Assembly (NCBI GenBank): GCA_964615565.1
Contig: CAZTPC010000018.1
Location: 1 to 19,841, forward strand
Reading direction: 5' to 3'
DNA: 19,841 nt
DNA from: CAZTPC01 sp964615565
GTDB taxonomy: Bacteria > Patescibacteriota > Saccharimonadia > Saccharimonadales > AWTP1-31
The notes below the pieces were generated by a model. The model searched no databases and was not told the origin of the DNA. It was given only the letters and a program-made list of their open reading frames with translations. The translations under genes and the position numbers were made by a program. Positions 1 through 7,044 of this stretch are shown one piece after another (the first letter of the stretch is position 1; each line of letters opens with the position of its first letter).

Positions 1-144
1 CAGGTGTTCAACCGATTTTACGAGCAGAACCGCGTAGTTGGCGACGAGCGGGAAGGCGAAAGACTGTACCTGGTCGGCAAATACGCCACCGTTCTAAAGA
101 CCGGCTTAGAGCTACTTGGCATTCACGCCCCAGAGAAGATGTAA
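1..144 (+). CDS. argS: Arginyl-tRNA synthetase, C-terminal end (partial)
   Basis: This is the last 47 codons of a gene that enters from the left edge, in frame from base 1 and ending in TAA. The peptide starts QVFNRFYEQNRVV, has RLYLVGKYATVLKTGLELLGI in the middle and ends HAPEKM. That matches the end of class I arginyl-tRNA synthetases, where the DALR anticodon-binding domain closes with an FNxFYxxxxV helix and an LLGIxxPexM tail. The enzyme charges tRNA-Arg in the cytoplasm. Only the last anticodon-domain helices are visible, so the catalytic HIGH and KMSKS motifs cannot be checked. The stop codon abuts the stop of the convergent phosphorylase gene with no base between, so there is no room for a separate terminator. 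Confidence 0.85.
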   Translation, partial: QVFNRFYEQNRVVGDEREGERLYLVGKYATVLKTGLELLGIHAPEKM

Positions 145-912
145 CTAATCTTCTAGTAGTAGTTCAAGTGCGGCCCGCATTTGGTGGTCGCGTTTTTGTT
201 CACGAATATGTTCTTGCTTGGCGTAATCGTCACTAAAGTTGGTCTGTTGCTCGATAAGGTTATCGCCCATATATACACTAGCTGCAGCAGGGACTTTAAA
301 GTGTTTTGAAACAGCGAAGGTGGTGGCGGCTTCCATCTCAACACCGTAATACCCAGCGTTTGACCAAGTTTCTACGTCCTCCAAGGTCTCGCCTATCATT
401 GCTTGGCAGGTGACCATAGGGCCTTCCCAGACTTTCTCAGTCTGACCTAACTTCTCAACTAGCTTGGCCGTCAGATCGGTATCGGGGTAGTGCTCAGCAG
501 ATTCTCGGTCGTACATCATGGCAGAACTTTCTTGGGCATAACTGAGGGTTGGGACGATGAAATCACCGGGTTTTATTCCTTTTTTCAGCCCTCCGCAGGA
601 TCCAAGCAAGATGTTCTTCTTTGATCCAAACAAACATGCCCAGTGCAGGTACTCACTAAGCCATGAGCCGCCATATGCTATAACAAACCAGATTACCTTG
701 TCACCGATTCTGAGCTCTCGAGCAAATCGAAGAAAGGGGTTGCTCATAGATAAGGCTTCAACTTTGTAGCCCATGCTCGCTAACACCGGAAGCAGCTGGG
801 CTAAAGTACGTTCCTCATAAAGTGTCCCGTATACTAGCACGCCATCTACTTTATAGTCGGGCGGGAACTCAAGTCGTTCTAAATATTGCTCTTTAGTGAT
901 TGACCTATACAT
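145..912 (-). CDS. Nucleoside phosphorylase family protein (PNP/uridine phosphorylase type)
   Basis: A 255-residue cytoplasmic enzyme of the PNP_UDP_1 superfamily, which splits nucleosides with phosphate or hydrolyses them during purine/pyrimidine salvage. Family marks are the glycine-rich phosphate loop GSCGGL (about residues 104-109) followed by GIKPGDFIVP, the nucleoside-binding segment GVEMEAA (190-196) and the acid in MGDN (D217). The length suits the family (about 230-260). The exact substrate, whether uridine, purine nucleoside or another, cannot be told from the sequence. The ATG at 912 is chosen over an in-frame TTG at 918 because a TGA-TATACT extended -10 ends at 919, which leaves the TTG inside the promoter and puts the ATG at the expected transcription start. 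It is divergent from the AlkD-like gene and convergent with argS. Confidence 0.82.
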   Translation of the reverse strand: MYRSITKEQYLERLEFPPDYKVDGVLVYGTLYEERTLAQLLPVLASMGYKVEALSMSNPFLRFARELRIGDKVIWFVIAYGGSWLSEYLHWACLFGSKKNILLGSCGGLKKGIKPGDFIVPTLSYAQESSAMMYDRESAEHYPDTDLTAKLVEKLGQTEKVWEGPMVTCQAMIGETLEDVETWSNAGYYGVEMEAATTFAVSKHFKVPAAASVYMGDNLIEQQTNFSDDYAKQEHIREQKRDHQMRAALELLLED

Positions 913-918
913 AAACAA

Positions 919-927
919 AGTATATCA
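919..927 (-). promoter_or_regulatory. Extended -10 promoter of the nucleoside phosphorylase gene (leaderless)
   Basis: On the minus strand the sequence reads TGA then TATACT (-10 at 924-919), followed by six bases and the ATG at 912. There is no Shine-Dalgarno and no convincing -35. The predicted transcription start is at or next to the A of ATG. Confidence 0.6.
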
Positions 928-935
928 GTCACGGG

Positions 936-941
936 TATAAT
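936..941 (+). promoter_or_regulatory. -10 element of the AlkD-like gene (leaderless)
   Basis: A perfect TATAAT lies eight bases before the ATG at 950, with no Shine-Dalgarno between. It sits 11 bp from the opposing -10 of the divergent phosphorylase gene, so the two promoters share the same short space. No clear -35 is seen. Confidence 0.6.
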
Positions 942-949
942 ACAGAGCA

Positions 950-1660
950 ATGAGCGAAGTAATTCACCAAATCAGACAAGCTTTACGTGATCAGGCCGAC
1001 CCAGCTAAGGCTGAATTCTTTCCGCATTTCTTTAAGTTAGAGCCAGGCGATACAGACCAATTTTTGGGAGTGACTGTGCCCAAGCAGCGCCTAATCGTAA
1101 AGGAATTTTACAAACAGATCGAGCCGTCTGATGTCGAGGAATTGCTACATTCTGAAGTACATGAAGAGCGGCTCACCGCCCTAATGATTTGGGTTATGCA
1201 GTACCAGAAAGGCGATCAAGTAACTAAGTCCGACGTATACAATCTGTACTTAAAGAACACTAAGTGGATCAATAATTGGGATCTCGTAGATGCTAGTTGC
1301 CGAGACATTGTCGGCGCCTATCTAACAGATAAAGATCAGTCTATTTTGGACACGCTTAGTGACTCGAAGAATATTTGGGAACGTCGCATCGCCATGGTGA
1401 GTACCTGGTATTTTATTCGGCTGGGCGAGTTTGGCTGGACGCTTAAACTGGCCGAACACTATTTGGTTGACACGCACCACTACATTCACAAAGCCACTGG
1501 CTGGATGCTCCGCGAAGTAGGCAAGCGCGACCGCCAAGTTCTAGTCGATTTTCTGGACCAGTTTGCCCACAAGATGCCGCGTACAGCTCTCCGCTACGCC
1601 ATAGAGCACTTCGATACTCCGACCAAGCAAAGGTACATGCGAACTAAACTTGAAAAATAA
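950..1660 (+). CDS. alkD: AlkD-like DNA alkylation repair glycosylase
   Basis: A 236-residue HEAT-like-repeat protein of the DNA alkylation repair family (AlkC/AlkD). AlkD enzymes excise bulky or cationic alkylated bases such as 3- and 7-methylpurines without flipping the base. The length matches Bacillus cereus AlkD (about 237). The key motif WDLVD supplies W110 and D114 with the same four-residue spacing as catalytic W109 and D113 of that enzyme, and W185 in TGWMLREVGKRD corresponds to its third aromatic (W187). Basic residues in WERRIAM (about 143-149) fit DNA-backbone contacts. The N-terminal GVTVPKQR segment is also typical. Transcription probably starts at the ATG. The 3' end carries the -35 of the next gene's promoter. 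Function is by family; activity is not shown here. Confidence 0.88.
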   Translation: MSEVIHQIRQALRDQADPAKAEFFPHFFKLEPGDTDQFLGVTVPKQRLIVKEFYKQIEPSDVEELLHSEVHEERLTALMIWVMQYQKGDQVTKSDVYNLYLKNTKWINNWDLVDASCRDIVGAYLTDKDQSILDTLSDSKNIWERRIAMVSTWYFIRLGEFGWTLKLAEHYLVDTHHYIHKATGWMLREVGKRDRQVLVDFLDQFAHKMPRTALRYAIEHFDTPTKQRYMRTKLEK

Positions 1661-1678
1661 GCACAACCGTGTTATAGT
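1650..1678 (+). promoter_or_regulatory. Promoter of the orphan Thr-linker gene (leaderless)
   Basis: A -35 TTGAAA (1650-1655) and a -10 TATAGT (1673-1678) are separated by 17 bp, with an extended TGT before the -10. The ATG at 1685 follows after six bases with no Shine-Dalgarno. The -35 lies inside the last codons of the AlkD-like gene. Confidence 0.65.
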
Positions 1679-1684
1679 AATGAC

Positions 1685-2887
1685 ATGGTTATCCGTCCAG
1701 ATACTCACGCACTAGTTATAAAATCACCAGCTGAACTTCCACCTCCGGAAGAGTTCAAACTTTTAGCAGAGAAGGCAACACCAGATCCAGTTGCAAAACC
1801 TGACTTTGCCGATCCTTATGGGGACTGGCATACCGAGTCCATCTATACTCCGCGATTCGACAGGCATAACCGTAGCCATAGGCATCACCGAGATGATATA
1901 CGTGACCTAGATTCTAGCGAACTGGACGACGACAGCGGCTACAATTGGCTTGGCAGAAGTCTATCCCGACTTGGAGATAGTTTAGAGAACCAATCAAAGG
2001 CTGCTATGGGGATCCTGCCGGAGATCCCTGGCAAGTACCGGATGGAATGGAACGATAGTGTAGACGAAGTACCGGACGAAGAGTTTACAGCATTATTTGC
2101 TGAATATATTATTCCAGCCGCACGCCAGGGGCATCGGCTACACGGACACGATATCAACCATGCCGTCTCGTATGGCGAGCTACTACGTGTGCAAGAATTT
2201 GAAGATGTCGTACACTCAGCTGCCGTGAACGCCAAAGGTAAACCCGAAGAATCTACTCTTTTTGCTGTAAGTATCGATGAGCTAGGTGATTCACAAGAAG
2301 TCTTGGCCAGCAGGCTTATGCGTGTTCTTCATCCTGAATTTGCGAGCGAAATGGACATAATATTCTTAGAGATTGCTCGTTATAATGTTGGACAACTTAT
2401 AGACCTAGCTTCCCCTGACGCAACTGCCGAGCAAAAGGCGGAACTGCAACGTGATCTATGGCAAAAGCTAGGATTCCAAGCCCGTGAAAATCAGATTGTG
2501 AGTACTGTGGGCCGTGAGCTAGCTGATAGAGCAGCTGTTATTGTTAGAGAACGAAAGAATCCAGTTCTTGATCCCCGAGAAGAGGAAAGGTATGGAGGCA
2601 TTACAATCTCAACTACTGTGGACCCAAAAAGAAGTCCTTCAAGGACAGTTACAACTGTTAGCCCTAAGACTATCCCCCGAACAACTACGCCGACAACCAC
2701 CCCTACTACTCGTCCACCAAGAACTACAACAACTGTACCTCTGCCCCAAACTACGACTCCCCAAAATCGCTCAATGGGCGGGATGTTCCAACAGGGCGAT
2801 GCGGTTGCTAGTCGTTTTACCTCACCAAGCCCGTACTATTTGGATGGCAAACGTCGACAATCTGAAGACGAAGATCTCGAAGATTAA
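1685..2887 (+). CDS. Orphan acidic protein with Thr/Pro-rich linker
   Basis: A 400-residue protein that I do not recognise. There is no signal peptide or membrane segment, so it looks cytoplasmic despite its surface-protein-like linker. Residues 1-80 are Pro- and charge-rich and include a His/Arg cluster (HNRSHRHHRDD, about 61-71). Residues 120-290 look like a folded, mainly helical domain. Residues 305-360 are a low-complexity Thr/Pro/Arg linker with runs such as TTTPTTTPTT, and the C-terminus is acidic (SEDEDLED). The membrane protein at 5202-6467 has a similar Thr-rich linker but no other evident similarity. The start is supported by a 17-bp-spaced promoter whose predicted start site falls on this ATG. 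No function is proposed. Confidence 0.75.
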   Translation: MVIRPDTHALVIKSPAELPPPEEFKLLAEKATPDPVAKPDFADPYGDWHTESIYTPRFDRHNRSHRHHRDDIRDLDSSELDDDSGYNWLGRSLSRLGDSLENQSKAAMGILPEIPGKYRMEWNDSVDEVPDEEFTALFAEYIIPAARQGHRLHGHDINHAVSYGELLRVQEFEDVVHSAAVNAKGKPEESTLFAVSIDELGDSQEVLASRLMRVLHPEFASEMDIIFLEIARYNVGQLIDLASPDATAEQKAELQRDLWQKLGFQARENQIVSTVGRELADRAAVIVRERKNPVLDPREEERYGGITISTTVDPKRSPSRTVTTVSPKTIPRTTTPTTTPTTRPPRTTTTVPLPQTTTPQNRSMGGMFQQGDAVASRFTSPSPYYLDGKRRQSEDEDLED

Positions 2888-2916
2888 AGAACTACCACTC
2901 CATTGCACTCTACCGG

Positions 2917-2942
2917 TATACTGTAGGTAGAAATAAGGAGGG
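2917..2942 (+). promoter_or_regulatory. -10 element and Shine-Dalgarno of the DUF2177-mscL-msrB operon
   Basis: A TATACT (2917-2922) is followed by a strong AAGGAGGG ribosome binding site (2935-2942) four bases before the ATG at 2947. This gives a short leader of about 18 nt with an SD, unlike the leaderless neighbours. No convincing -35 was found. Confidence 0.5.
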
Positions 2943-2946
2943 TGCC

Positions 2947-3354
2947 ATGAAGGTAAACTATCCAGCGTTATATGGAATAGCTGCTGGGCTATTCGTTTTG
3001 TTCGATGCGGTATGGCTGGGCGTTGTAGCTAAAAAGCTATATGCCACTGAGCTAAAAGGGCTTATGACTAATAACGTAAAGTGGGGCGCGGCCGCATTGT
3101 TTTATGCGGTATTTATCGCAGGACTGATTTACTTTGTTATCGCACCTGCACTTAAAGCGGATAGTAGCTCAAGTTTGGCAATGGCAGCAGCATTCTTTGG
3201 TTTTGTCACATATGCAACATACGATTTAACTAATTATGCGACGCTCAAAGGGTTCCCGCTCAAGATTGTAGTCATTGATCTTATCTGGGGGACGGCTTTG
3301 TCTACTGCTGTTGCTACCCTAGCGTATCTGTTGTATAACAAAGTTATAGGATAA
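2947..3354 (+). CDS. DUF2177 family four-helix membrane protein
   Basis: A 135-residue integral membrane protein matching the DUF2177 family. The family's conserved features are present: an N-terminal helix with FDAVWLG (about 18-24), KWGAAALFYAVFIAGL (45-60), the YATYDLTNYATLKG signature (about 81-94) and the last helix beginning VVIDLIWGT. Four transmembrane helices are predicted (about 5-27, 47-66, 77-92 and 104-130). The molecular function of the family is unknown. A strong SD four bases upstream fixes the start. It leads a three-gene set: mscL follows after 16 bp with its own SD, and msrB overlaps mscL, so the three are probably co-transcribed. Partnership with an osmotic channel and a methionine sulfoxide reductase suggests an envelope-stress role, which is inference only. 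Confidence 0.85.
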   Translation: MKVNYPALYGIAAGLFVLFDAVWLGVVAKKLYATELKGLMTNNVKWGAAALFYAVFIAGLIYFVIAPALKADSSSSLAMAAAFFGFVTYATYDLTNYATLKGFPLKIVVIDLIWGTALSTAVATLAYLLYNKVIG

Positions 3355-3370
3355 ATAAGGAGATAGTAGG

Positions 3371-3691
3371 ATGAACAAGCAACTTAAAGACTTTATGGCT
3401 TTTGTAAAGACGCATGGCGTAGTCGGTTTAGCAGTTGGTTTGGCTATTGGTACGCAAGTAGGCAAGGCAGTTGAATCGATCGTAGTTAACTTGATTAACC
3501 CAATCGTTGGTTTTGTTGTAGGTGACACCAAAGGTCTTGAGCAACTCGATTTTACTATCACGGCCGGTAGCCGTTCTATGACCATTGGTTGGGGTGCAAT
3601 TCTTTCGGCGCTAATTACGCTTCTTGCGGTTTCAGCTGTTATCTACTGGGTTATTACAGGGCTTAAGCTCGACAAAGCACCAAAGAAATAG
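3371..3691 (+). CDS. mscL: Large-conductance mechanosensitive channel MscL
   Basis: A 106-residue inner-membrane channel that opens under membrane tension to release solutes during osmotic downshock. The N-terminal amphipathic helix (NKQLKDFMAFV) leads into the pore-lining TM1 with the glycine-rich pattern VVGLAVGLAIG (about 17-27) and INPIVGFVVG (42-51). A short periplasmic loop follows, then TM2 (about 72-97). It is shorter than most MscL (120-150 residues): the loop is small and the cytoplasmic C-terminal helical bundle is reduced to a basic tail ending KAPKK. SD AAGGAG (3357-3362) precedes the ATG by eight bases. Its stop TAG shares one base with the GTG of msrB (TAGTG), which suggests translational coupling. 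Confidence 0.87.
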   Translation: MNKQLKDFMAFVKTHGVVGLAVGLAIGTQVGKAVESIVVNLINPIVGFVVGDTKGLEQLDFTITAGSRSMTIGWGAILSALITLLAVSAVIYWVITGLKLDKAPKK

Positions 3692-4092
3692 TGGATTTTT
3701 CTGACAAAGAGTGGGAAGAAAAACTTACGCCAGAGCAGTACAAGGTGCTTCGCAAGAAGGGGACCGAGGCTCCAGGCAGCGGTAAATTCCTGAATCATAA
3801 CGAAAAGGGCATGTACACCTGTGTAGCATGCGGCAATGAGTTATTTAGCAGCGATGCAAAGTATGATTCCACCGAACCAGGTTTGATTGGCTGGCCAAGC
3901 TTTTCAGAACTAGCAAAGAATGACGCTGTAAAGCTTGTCCCTGACGACTCAATGTTCATGAAAAGAACAGAGGTGGTTTGTGCAAATTGCGGTAGTCACC
4001 TGGGTCACGTCTTTGAGGCTGGCGACTCGCCAACAGGGCAACATTACTGCATTAACTCGGTCTGCCTAGGCTTCAACAAAGCTAAAGATTAA
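3691..4092 (+). CDS. msrB: Peptide methionine (R)-S-oxide reductase MsrB
   Basis: A 133-residue cytoplasmic enzyme that reduces methionine-R-sulfoxide in oxidised proteins. Two zinc CxxC pairs are intact (C44/C47 in CVAC and C97/C100 in CANC), as are GWPSF (67-71), GSHLGHVF (101-108) and the catalytic cysteine in HYCINS (C120). The position of the usual resolving cysteine just before GWPSF is occupied by Ile (GLIGWPSF). An extra cysteine follows at C125, so recycling may use C125 or an external reductant; that is inference. Translation starts at GTG, overlapping the mscL stop by one base. The stop lies inside a shared TTAA with the stop of the convergent HxlR gene. Confidence 0.93.
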   Translation: MDFSDKEWEEKLTPEQYKVLRKKGTEAPGSGKFLNHNEKGMYTCVACGNELFSSDAKYDSTEPGLIGWPSFSELAKNDAVKLVPDDSMFMKRTEVVCANCGSHLGHVFEAGDSPTGQHYCINSVCLGFNKAKD

Positions 4093-4436
4093 GCGACGTT
4101 GTAGTATTTGGCGCCCCATTCGGCCATTTCTTGGAGGGCAGGGACAAAGTCTAGCCCTTTTTGGGTAAGGGTGTATTCGATACGTGGTGGTACTTCGGCA
4201 AAAGCCTTCTTGGTTACGATGCCACAATCTTCTAGGTCATCGAGTCGTTGTGAGAGGGTACGAGGGCTAATTCCTGTCAGCGAGCGCTCTAGTTGGCTAA
4301 AGCGTTTTGGGCCAGTATTTAGGTCGCGCAAAATAAGAGCTGACCATTTGTTGCCCAATACGGTCAGGGCGTTGGCAAGGCAACCTTCTTTGGATTCGAT
4401 GTTTGCGCACTCGTCGCTAGATGTATTATTTTTCAT
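4089..4436 (-). CDS. HxlR-family winged-helix transcriptional regulator
   Basis: A 115-residue DNA-binding protein of the HxlR (MarR-like) family, whose members often sense quinones, aldehydes or thiol-reactive electrophiles. The signature is clear: a conserved cysteine (C19) ahead of ALTVLGNKWSALILRDL (about 22-39), the recognition region FSQLERSLTGISPRTLSQRLDDLE (46-69) and the wing with the YTLTQKG strand (88-94). A second cysteine, C10, lies upstream. It is divergent from a nitroreductase, the classic arrangement for this family, and two palindromes in the gap are candidate operators. A TATACT -10 (4451-4446) nine bases before the ATG lies inside the first palindrome, so autorepression is likely. 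There is no SD, so the mRNA may be leaderless. Confidence 0.9.
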   Translation of the reverse strand: MKNNTSSDECANIESKEGCLANALTVLGNKWSALILRDLNTGPKRFSQLERSLTGISPRTLSQRLDDLEDCGIVTKKAFAEVPPRIEYTLTQKGLDFVPALQEMAEWGAKYYNVA

Positions 4437-4450
4437 ACTTTACAAAGTAT
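4435..4450. promoter_or_regulatory. Putative HxlR operator O1, overlapping the regulator's -10 and start
   Basis: ATACTTTACAAAGTAT is a 7-2-7 inverted repeat with perfectly matching arms (ATACTTT/AAAGTAT). It contains most of the regulator's own -10 (minus strand TATACT, 4451-4446) and reaches its start codon. The TACT-N6-AGTA core resembles operators described for YodB-type HxlR proteins. Confidence 0.65.
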
Positions 4451-4472
4451 AGTATTGCGTTATACTTACCTT

Positions 4473-4488
4473 ATACTACACAAAGTAT
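4473..4488. promoter_or_regulatory. Putative HxlR operator O2 in front of the nitroreductase
   Basis: ATACTACACAAAGTAT matches O1 at 14 of 16 positions and keeps the TACT-N6-AGTA core. It lies 38 bp downstream of O1. A plus-strand TATACT (4472-4477) that could be the nitroreductase -10 overlaps it, so binding would block that promoter. Confidence 0.62.
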
Positions 4489-4520
4489 AGCATCACTGAA
4501 CAGATTATAAAAGGAGAAGT

Positions 4521-5153
4521 ATGAACGATTCAATTGTAAAAGCTATGAACTGGCGCTATGCCGCCCAAAAACTAGATCCAAGCAAAAAGGTGAGTGAAGC
4601 AGACATTCAGACAATCCTAGAAGCTGGTCGTCTTGCGCCGAGCGCATTTGGCGTAGAGCCATGGCACTTTGTACTTGTTGAGAATCCAGAACTACAAAAG
4701 AAACTGTATGACGAAGCTAGTCCACAGGACAAAGTAAAAGACGCGCCACACTTCCTTGTGGTTGCAAAGCGAACTGATGCCCGCGAAGCACTAGCTGCAG
4801 ACCGAGTCGCGCACGTTTCTAAGGCAGTAGGTGCTCCAGTAGAAGCACTACAGGGTCTTAGGGACATGATCGACGGCACTATTGCTGGTAAAGACGACGT
4901 TCAGTTAGCCTCTTGGGTTCGTGCGCAGGTGTACATCCCACTTGGCGCCATGATCGAAGCTGCTGCACTTCTTGGTGTAGATGCTGGTCCAATGGAAGGC
5001 TTTGATCACGATAAGTTCGATGAGATCTTAGGCCTAAAAGAGAAGAATCTCTCTAGTGAATACGCTATTGCGTTCGGGTATCGCCTAGACGATGATGCTG
5101 CTGCACGTCCAAAAGCTCGCCAGAGCATGGAAGAAGTGCTAACACGGATCTAA
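4521..5153 (+). CDS. NAD(P)H nitroreductase, NfsB-like
   Basis: A 210-residue flavin enzyme of the nitroreductase family, which reduces nitroaromatics, quinones and similar electrophiles with NAD(P)H using FMN. Typical parts are the N-terminal MNWRYAAQKLDPSKKVS (the FMN-binding Arg-containing segment), the LEAGRLAPSAFGVEPWHFVLV block (about 33-53), the helix QVYIPLGAMIEAAALLGVDAGPMEGFD (about 136-162) and a C-terminal AIAFGYR strand. SD AAGGAG (4511-4516) precedes the ATG. Two candidate HxlR operators lie upstream, so induction by reactive electrophiles through the divergent regulator is the simplest model. The natural substrate cannot be read from the sequence. Confidence 0.9.
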   Translation: MNDSIVKAMNWRYAAQKLDPSKKVSEADIQTILEAGRLAPSAFGVEPWHFVLVENPELQKKLYDEASPQDKVKDAPHFLVVAKRTDAREALAADRVAHVSKAVGAPVEALQGLRDMIDGTIAGKDDVQLASWVRAQVYIPLGAMIEAAALLGVDAGPMEGFDHDKFDEILGLKEKNLSSEYAIAFGYRLDDDAAARPKARQSMEEVLTRI

Positions 5154-5162
5154 ACCCTAAAG

Positions 5163-5191
5163 TTGCGATAAGCGCACTCTTATAGTATTAT
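5163..5191 (+). promoter_or_regulatory. Promoter of the Thr-linker membrane protein gene
   Basis: A -35 TTGCGA (5163-5168) and a -10 TATTAT (5186-5191) are separated by 17 bp. The ATG at 5202 follows ten bases later with no SD, so the leader is at most about 4 nt. Confidence 0.55.
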
Positions 5192-5201
5192 TACCCGTTA
5201 T

Positions 5202-6467
5202 ATGAGAGATCAGGATGATTTAGGCCGTATAGGTCAAGCGCGAGAGCGAATAGCAACAGCGTTTGGACGACGTCCAGAAATGTTTGAAGAGCTTCGAACC
5301 GGTAATGAAGGTGTGTTGATGTTTACGCCCGAAGAAACAATGGCTATGCAAGAAAATAGTGCGCGGTCATTGTTTACTACGGCAGACGTATTTGTGCGAA
5401 CAAGCAAAGACGAAGCTAAGACAGATGAAGAAGTATTGGCAGTTGCAAATGTTGTTACTGAGCTTATGAATGTCTATACATATTGTTACGGTATTGATAC
5501 CAAAGACATCGTAACCCGAGCTCGTTTTGCCGAAGCTATGGACTACTGTATCCAGGAAGGTATATCACCTACCACTTGGCCGTTCGTGCCCACACCTCAG
5601 CGCCTAATAGCCTTTGTGGAAGAGCGGACCGGCAACAAGTTAAGTGGTCAAGACCTTAAAGTGCAGCAGGGGCTATTAGCTAATGAGCCAAACTATGCAC
5701 GAATACGGCCACCAAAAGATGAGAAAAAAGCGAAGCTTCGCACTGGTACTTTTGATGCCGATAGTGTTAGCGGCGCCGAAGACGCAGTAGACAAAAAGGA
5801 AGCCAAGAAGCCACGGCGATGGGGTCGTATTCTAGGCGGCGTTGCGGTAGTCGCCGCACTGGGTATTGGTATGTTTGCGGCGTTTACTGGATCTTCGGAC
5901 GATAGTTCAGCCCCCGCGCGACGAACAACTACTACAGCTGAGGCGCCAACTGCAACCACAACAACAAGTGAGATTCCTACTACCACAGTAGCCATGACAA
6001 CTACCTCTGGGATTCCAACGACTATTGTTACTGTGCCAGCGGTTGCCGAAGCGTCTACCACAACGACTAGCACTACAACCACCGCACCAGCTTCTACGTT
6101 GGAGCAGGGTAGCGCACAGCCAGAAAACAGCATTGAAGGCGCACAGCAGGCGCCATCAGAGCCAAGAGAATCAGTAGACCAGAAACCAGTTAGGGGTACA
6201 ACGATCGCTATCCCAGGTGCGCTAGTTCTTAAGAAGGGCGAAAACATTACTAACCAGCTCCAGGATTTAATCACCGGTTCACACGGTAGCGACATCGACA
6301 ATATGCCGAATGTTAATCGTGCAGTGGGCAATATCCTTAGGGTAATCGCTGTAGAGAATAACCGAAGTGTATCGAGCCTGGATGTCGTACGGGCAGGCGT
6401 GCCAATTGAGCTAGATGCATTTTCGCAGGCTATTCTACAACAAGCTCAGGCGGCCTACCGTAGCTAA
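5202..6467 (+). CDS. Orphan single-pass membrane protein with Thr-rich extracytoplasmic linker
   Basis: A 421-residue protein that I do not recognise, with a clear four-part build. Residues 1-170 form a soluble helical N-terminal domain. Residues 171-208 are a charged linker ending in KKPRRWGR. Residues 209-228 are one transmembrane helix (ILGGVAVVAALGIGMFAAF). Residues 241-300 are a Thr-rich linker with repeated TTTT blocks. Residues 330-421 form a small C-terminal domain with a VRAGVPIELD motif that loosely recalls LysM or SPOR-like wall-binding folds. The basic residues before the helix place the N-terminal domain inside and the linker and C-terminal domain outside the cell. Signal transduction or wall anchoring are possible, but no function is established. 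Confidence 0.8.
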   Translation: MRDQDDLGRIGQARERIATAFGRRPEMFEELRTGNEGVLMFTPEETMAMQENSARSLFTTADVFVRTSKDEAKTDEEVLAVANVVTELMNVYTYCYGIDTKDIVTRARFAEAMDYCIQEGISPTTWPFVPTPQRLIAFVEERTGNKLSGQDLKVQQGLLANEPNYARIRPPKDEKKAKLRTGTFDADSVSGAEDAVDKKEAKKPRRWGRILGGVAVVAALGIGMFAAFTGSSDDSSAPARRTTTTAEAPTATTTTSEIPTTTVAMTTTSGIPTTIVTVPAVAEASTTTTSTTTTAPASTLEQGSAQPENSIEGAQQAPSEPRESVDQKPVRGTTIAIPGALVLKKGENITNQLQDLITGSHGSDIDNMPNVNRAVGNILRVIAVENNRSVSSLDVVRAGVPIELDAFSQAILQQAQAAYRS

Positions 6468-6481
6468 TGGCTGCGAGGCAC

Positions 6482-6490
6482 TGCTACAAT
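6482..6490 (+). promoter_or_regulatory. Extended -10 promoter of orn (leaderless)
   Basis: TGC-TACAAT (-10 at 6485-6490) ends eight bases before the ATG at 6499. There is no -35 match and no real SD. Confidence 0.58.
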
Positions 6491-6498
6491 AGGTTGTA

Positions 6499-7044
6499 AT
6501 GAAAGATAAGAATACACGCCCAACCAAAATACTGTGGATAGACCTAGAAATGACCGGTCTCGATCCTTCAAAAGATCGTATTGTAGAGGTCGCAGTCGAC
6601 GTAACAGATTTCGAATTTAACACGCTTGCGACATACGAAGCAGTTATTCATCAGTCGGACGAAGTTATTAACACTATGAACCCCTGGGCGGCATCGCAGC
6701 ACTCAGCCAGCGGTCTGACGGCTCGAATACGTGATAGCAAGAAATCCGAACAAGAAGTTATTGGCGAAGTCGTTGGTCTTATCAAAGCACATTTTGGAGA
6801 CGAGATGGCTATCTTGGGAGGCAACTCCATCCATAACGATCGTATCTTTATTCAGCGTTGGTGGCCAGAAGTAGAAGCTCTACTGCACTACAGAATGCTT
6901 GATGTGAGCAGCTTCAAGATCTTGATGCATGGTAAGTACAACTACACCTTCGAAAAAGACAGTAACCACCGTGCCTTTGATGATATTCAAGCATCAATTG
7001 CCGAATTATACGATTACCTGGAGCAGCTACGCGGTGAAGCATAA
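6499..7044 (+). CDS. orn: Oligoribonuclease
   Basis: A 181-residue DEDDh 3'-5' exonuclease that degrades 2-5-nt RNA products to mononucleotides, and in many bacteria also the linear dinucleotides left by cyclic-di-GMP breakdown. The motifs are complete: exo I D15 and E17 in WIDLEMTGLD, exo II D114 in GNSIHNDRIFI, and exo III H157 and D162 in HRAFDDI. The length equals that of the E. coli enzyme (181). Predicted transcription begins at the ATG. The 3' end overlaps the next gene by 11 bases, so the two are co-transcribed. Confidence 0.95.
   Translation: MKDKNTRPTKILWIDLEMTGLDPSKDRIVEVAVDVTDFEFNTLATYEAVIHQSDEVINTMNPWAASQHSASGLTARIRDSKKSEQEVIGEVVGLIKAHFGDEMAILGGNSIHNDRIFIQRWWPEVEALLHYRMLDVSSFKILMHGKYNYTFEKDSNHRAFDDIQASIAELYDYLEQLRGEA

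Noticed and set aside
2541..2930. 129-codon reading frame on the plus strand
   Set aside because: It overlaps the Thr/Pro linker of the 400-residue gene in another frame and has low-complexity composition.
5693..6331. 212-codon Val-rich reading frame on the minus strand
   Set aside because: It is antisense to the Thr-rich linker gene; Val runs are the mirror of Thr codons, and there is no promoter or SD.
6929..7033. N-terminal extension of the MmcQ/YjbR protein into orn
   Set aside because: The extra residues are the out-of-frame shadow of conserved orn sequence; the family length fits GTG 7034.
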